Source: Paracoccaceae bacterium
GTDB taxonomy: Bacteria; Pseudomonadota; Alphaproteobacteria; Rhodobacterales; Rhodobacteraceae
NCBI GenBank assembly: GCA_003565055.1
Contig: PXDM01000387.1
Coordinates: 1 to 6,330 of the forward strand
Direction: 5' to 3'
Length of the DNA stretch: 6,330 nucleotides
The notes under the pieces are model-generated. The model worked only from the letters and a program-made list of their open reading frames with translations. It searched no databases and had not been told where the DNA came from. The position numbers were made by a program, and so were the translations under genes. Shown piece after piece: positions 5,821 through 6,330 of the stretch. Positions within the stretch are counted from its first letter, which is position 1. Every line of letters starts with the position of its first letter.

Positions 5821-6330
5821 ATGTCCCGCATCTATATTGCAGGCCATCGCGGCATGGTGGGCGGCGCGATCCTGCGCCGGTTGCAGGCGCGCAAGGACGC
5901 AGGGGAACCCCTGACCCTGATCACCCGCACCCATGCGGAACTTGACCTGACCAATCAGGGCGCCGTACGGACCTTCATGAAGGACGAACGCCCCGATGCG
6001 GTGATCCTGGCGGCGGCGAAAGTGGGCGGCATCCATGCCAACAACACTTATCCGGCTGATTTCATCTACGAAAACCTGATGATCGAATGCAATGTGATCC
6101 ATCAGGCTTTTGCCGCCGGTGTCACGCGGCTGCTGCAACTGGGCTCCTCCTGCATCTACCCGCGCGAGGCCCCCCAGCCCATGCGCGAGGATGCGCTTCT
6201 GACCGGTGTGCTGGAGCTCACGAACGAGCCCTATGCTGTGGCCAAGATCGCGGGCATCAAGCTGTGCGAAAGCTATAACCGCCAGCACGGCACCGATTAC
6301 CGCTCGGTCATGCCGACCAATCTTTACGGC
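5821..6330 (+). CDS. fcl: GDP-L-fucose synthase (epimerase/reductase), N-terminal part (runs off the right edge)
   Basis: This enzyme, also called WcaG, performs the 3,5-epimerisation and NADPH-dependent 4-reduction of the Gmd product, giving GDP-L-fucose. The 170 visible residues stay collinear with the E. coli enzyme as I recall it. The Rossmann motif is AGHRGMVG (7-14). AAAKVGGIHANNTYPADFI (64-82) is the family hallmark. LGSSCIYP (107-114) holds the catalytic Ser109 and Cys111, and NEPYAVAKIAG (135-145) holds the Tyr138/Lys142 pair. These correspond to S107, C109, Y136 and K140 in E. coli. The visible part ends in SVMPTNLYG. The family is about 310-325 aa, so nearly half is missing past the window edge, including the conserved histidine near residue 180. 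It is the second gene of the gmd-fcl operon and shares its promoter. The identification is firm. Confidence 0.97.
   Translation, partial: MSRIYIAGHRGMVGGAILRRLQARKDAGEPLTLITRTHAELDLTNQGAVRTFMKDERPDAVILAAAKVGGIHANNTYPADFIYENLMIECNVIHQAFAAGVTRLLQLGSSCIYPREAPQPMREDALLTGVLELTNEPYAVAKIAGIKLCESYNRQHGTDYRSVMPTNLYG

Noticed and set aside
5623..6288. A 221-codon minus-strand frame across the end of gmd and the start of fcl
   Set aside because: It lies opposite two clear coding regions and is in register with fcl; it is a shadow frame.

Overview
The window looks like part of a surface-polysaccharide (capsule, exopolysaccharide or O-antigen) locus. High GC, GC-rich codon third positions and the general style of the proteins suggest an alphaproteobacterium, perhaps of the Rhodobacterales. 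That placement is inference; nothing in the window fixes the taxon.

Layout: two divergent transcription units face away from a 236-bp intergenic region (4458-4693). On the minus strand, reading leftward, comes a very large glycosyltransferase gene (4457 to 1095, 1120 aa). A 331-bp gap without a convincing gene follows (764-1094), then the first 254 codons of ugd, UDP-glucose 6-dehydrogenase (763 to the window edge). On the plus strand come gmd, GDP-mannose 4,6-dehydratase (4694-5815, complete), and, 5 bp later, the first 170 codons of fcl/wcaG, GDP-L-fucose synthase (5821 to the window edge).

How the genes fit together: Gmd and Fcl convert GDP-mannose to GDP-L-fucose, and Ugd converts UDP-glucose to UDP-glucuronate. 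The large gene between these donor-making enzymes appears to be one polypeptide with three glycosyltransferase modules: an N-terminal GT2-like (GT-A) module, a central exostosin/GT47-like module, and a C-terminal module with the signature of GT10 (alpha-1,3-fucosyltransferase-like) enzymes. The GT10-like module is a natural consumer of the GDP-fucose made next door. The exostosin-like module could use UDP-GlcA, but that link is much weaker. This three-module enzyme is the most interesting object in the window.

No RNA genes, CRISPR arrays, insertion sequences or clear rho-independent terminators were seen. The long plus-strand open frames across 2-808, 1092-1703 and 3291-4517 are in-register antisense shadows of the minus-strand genes.
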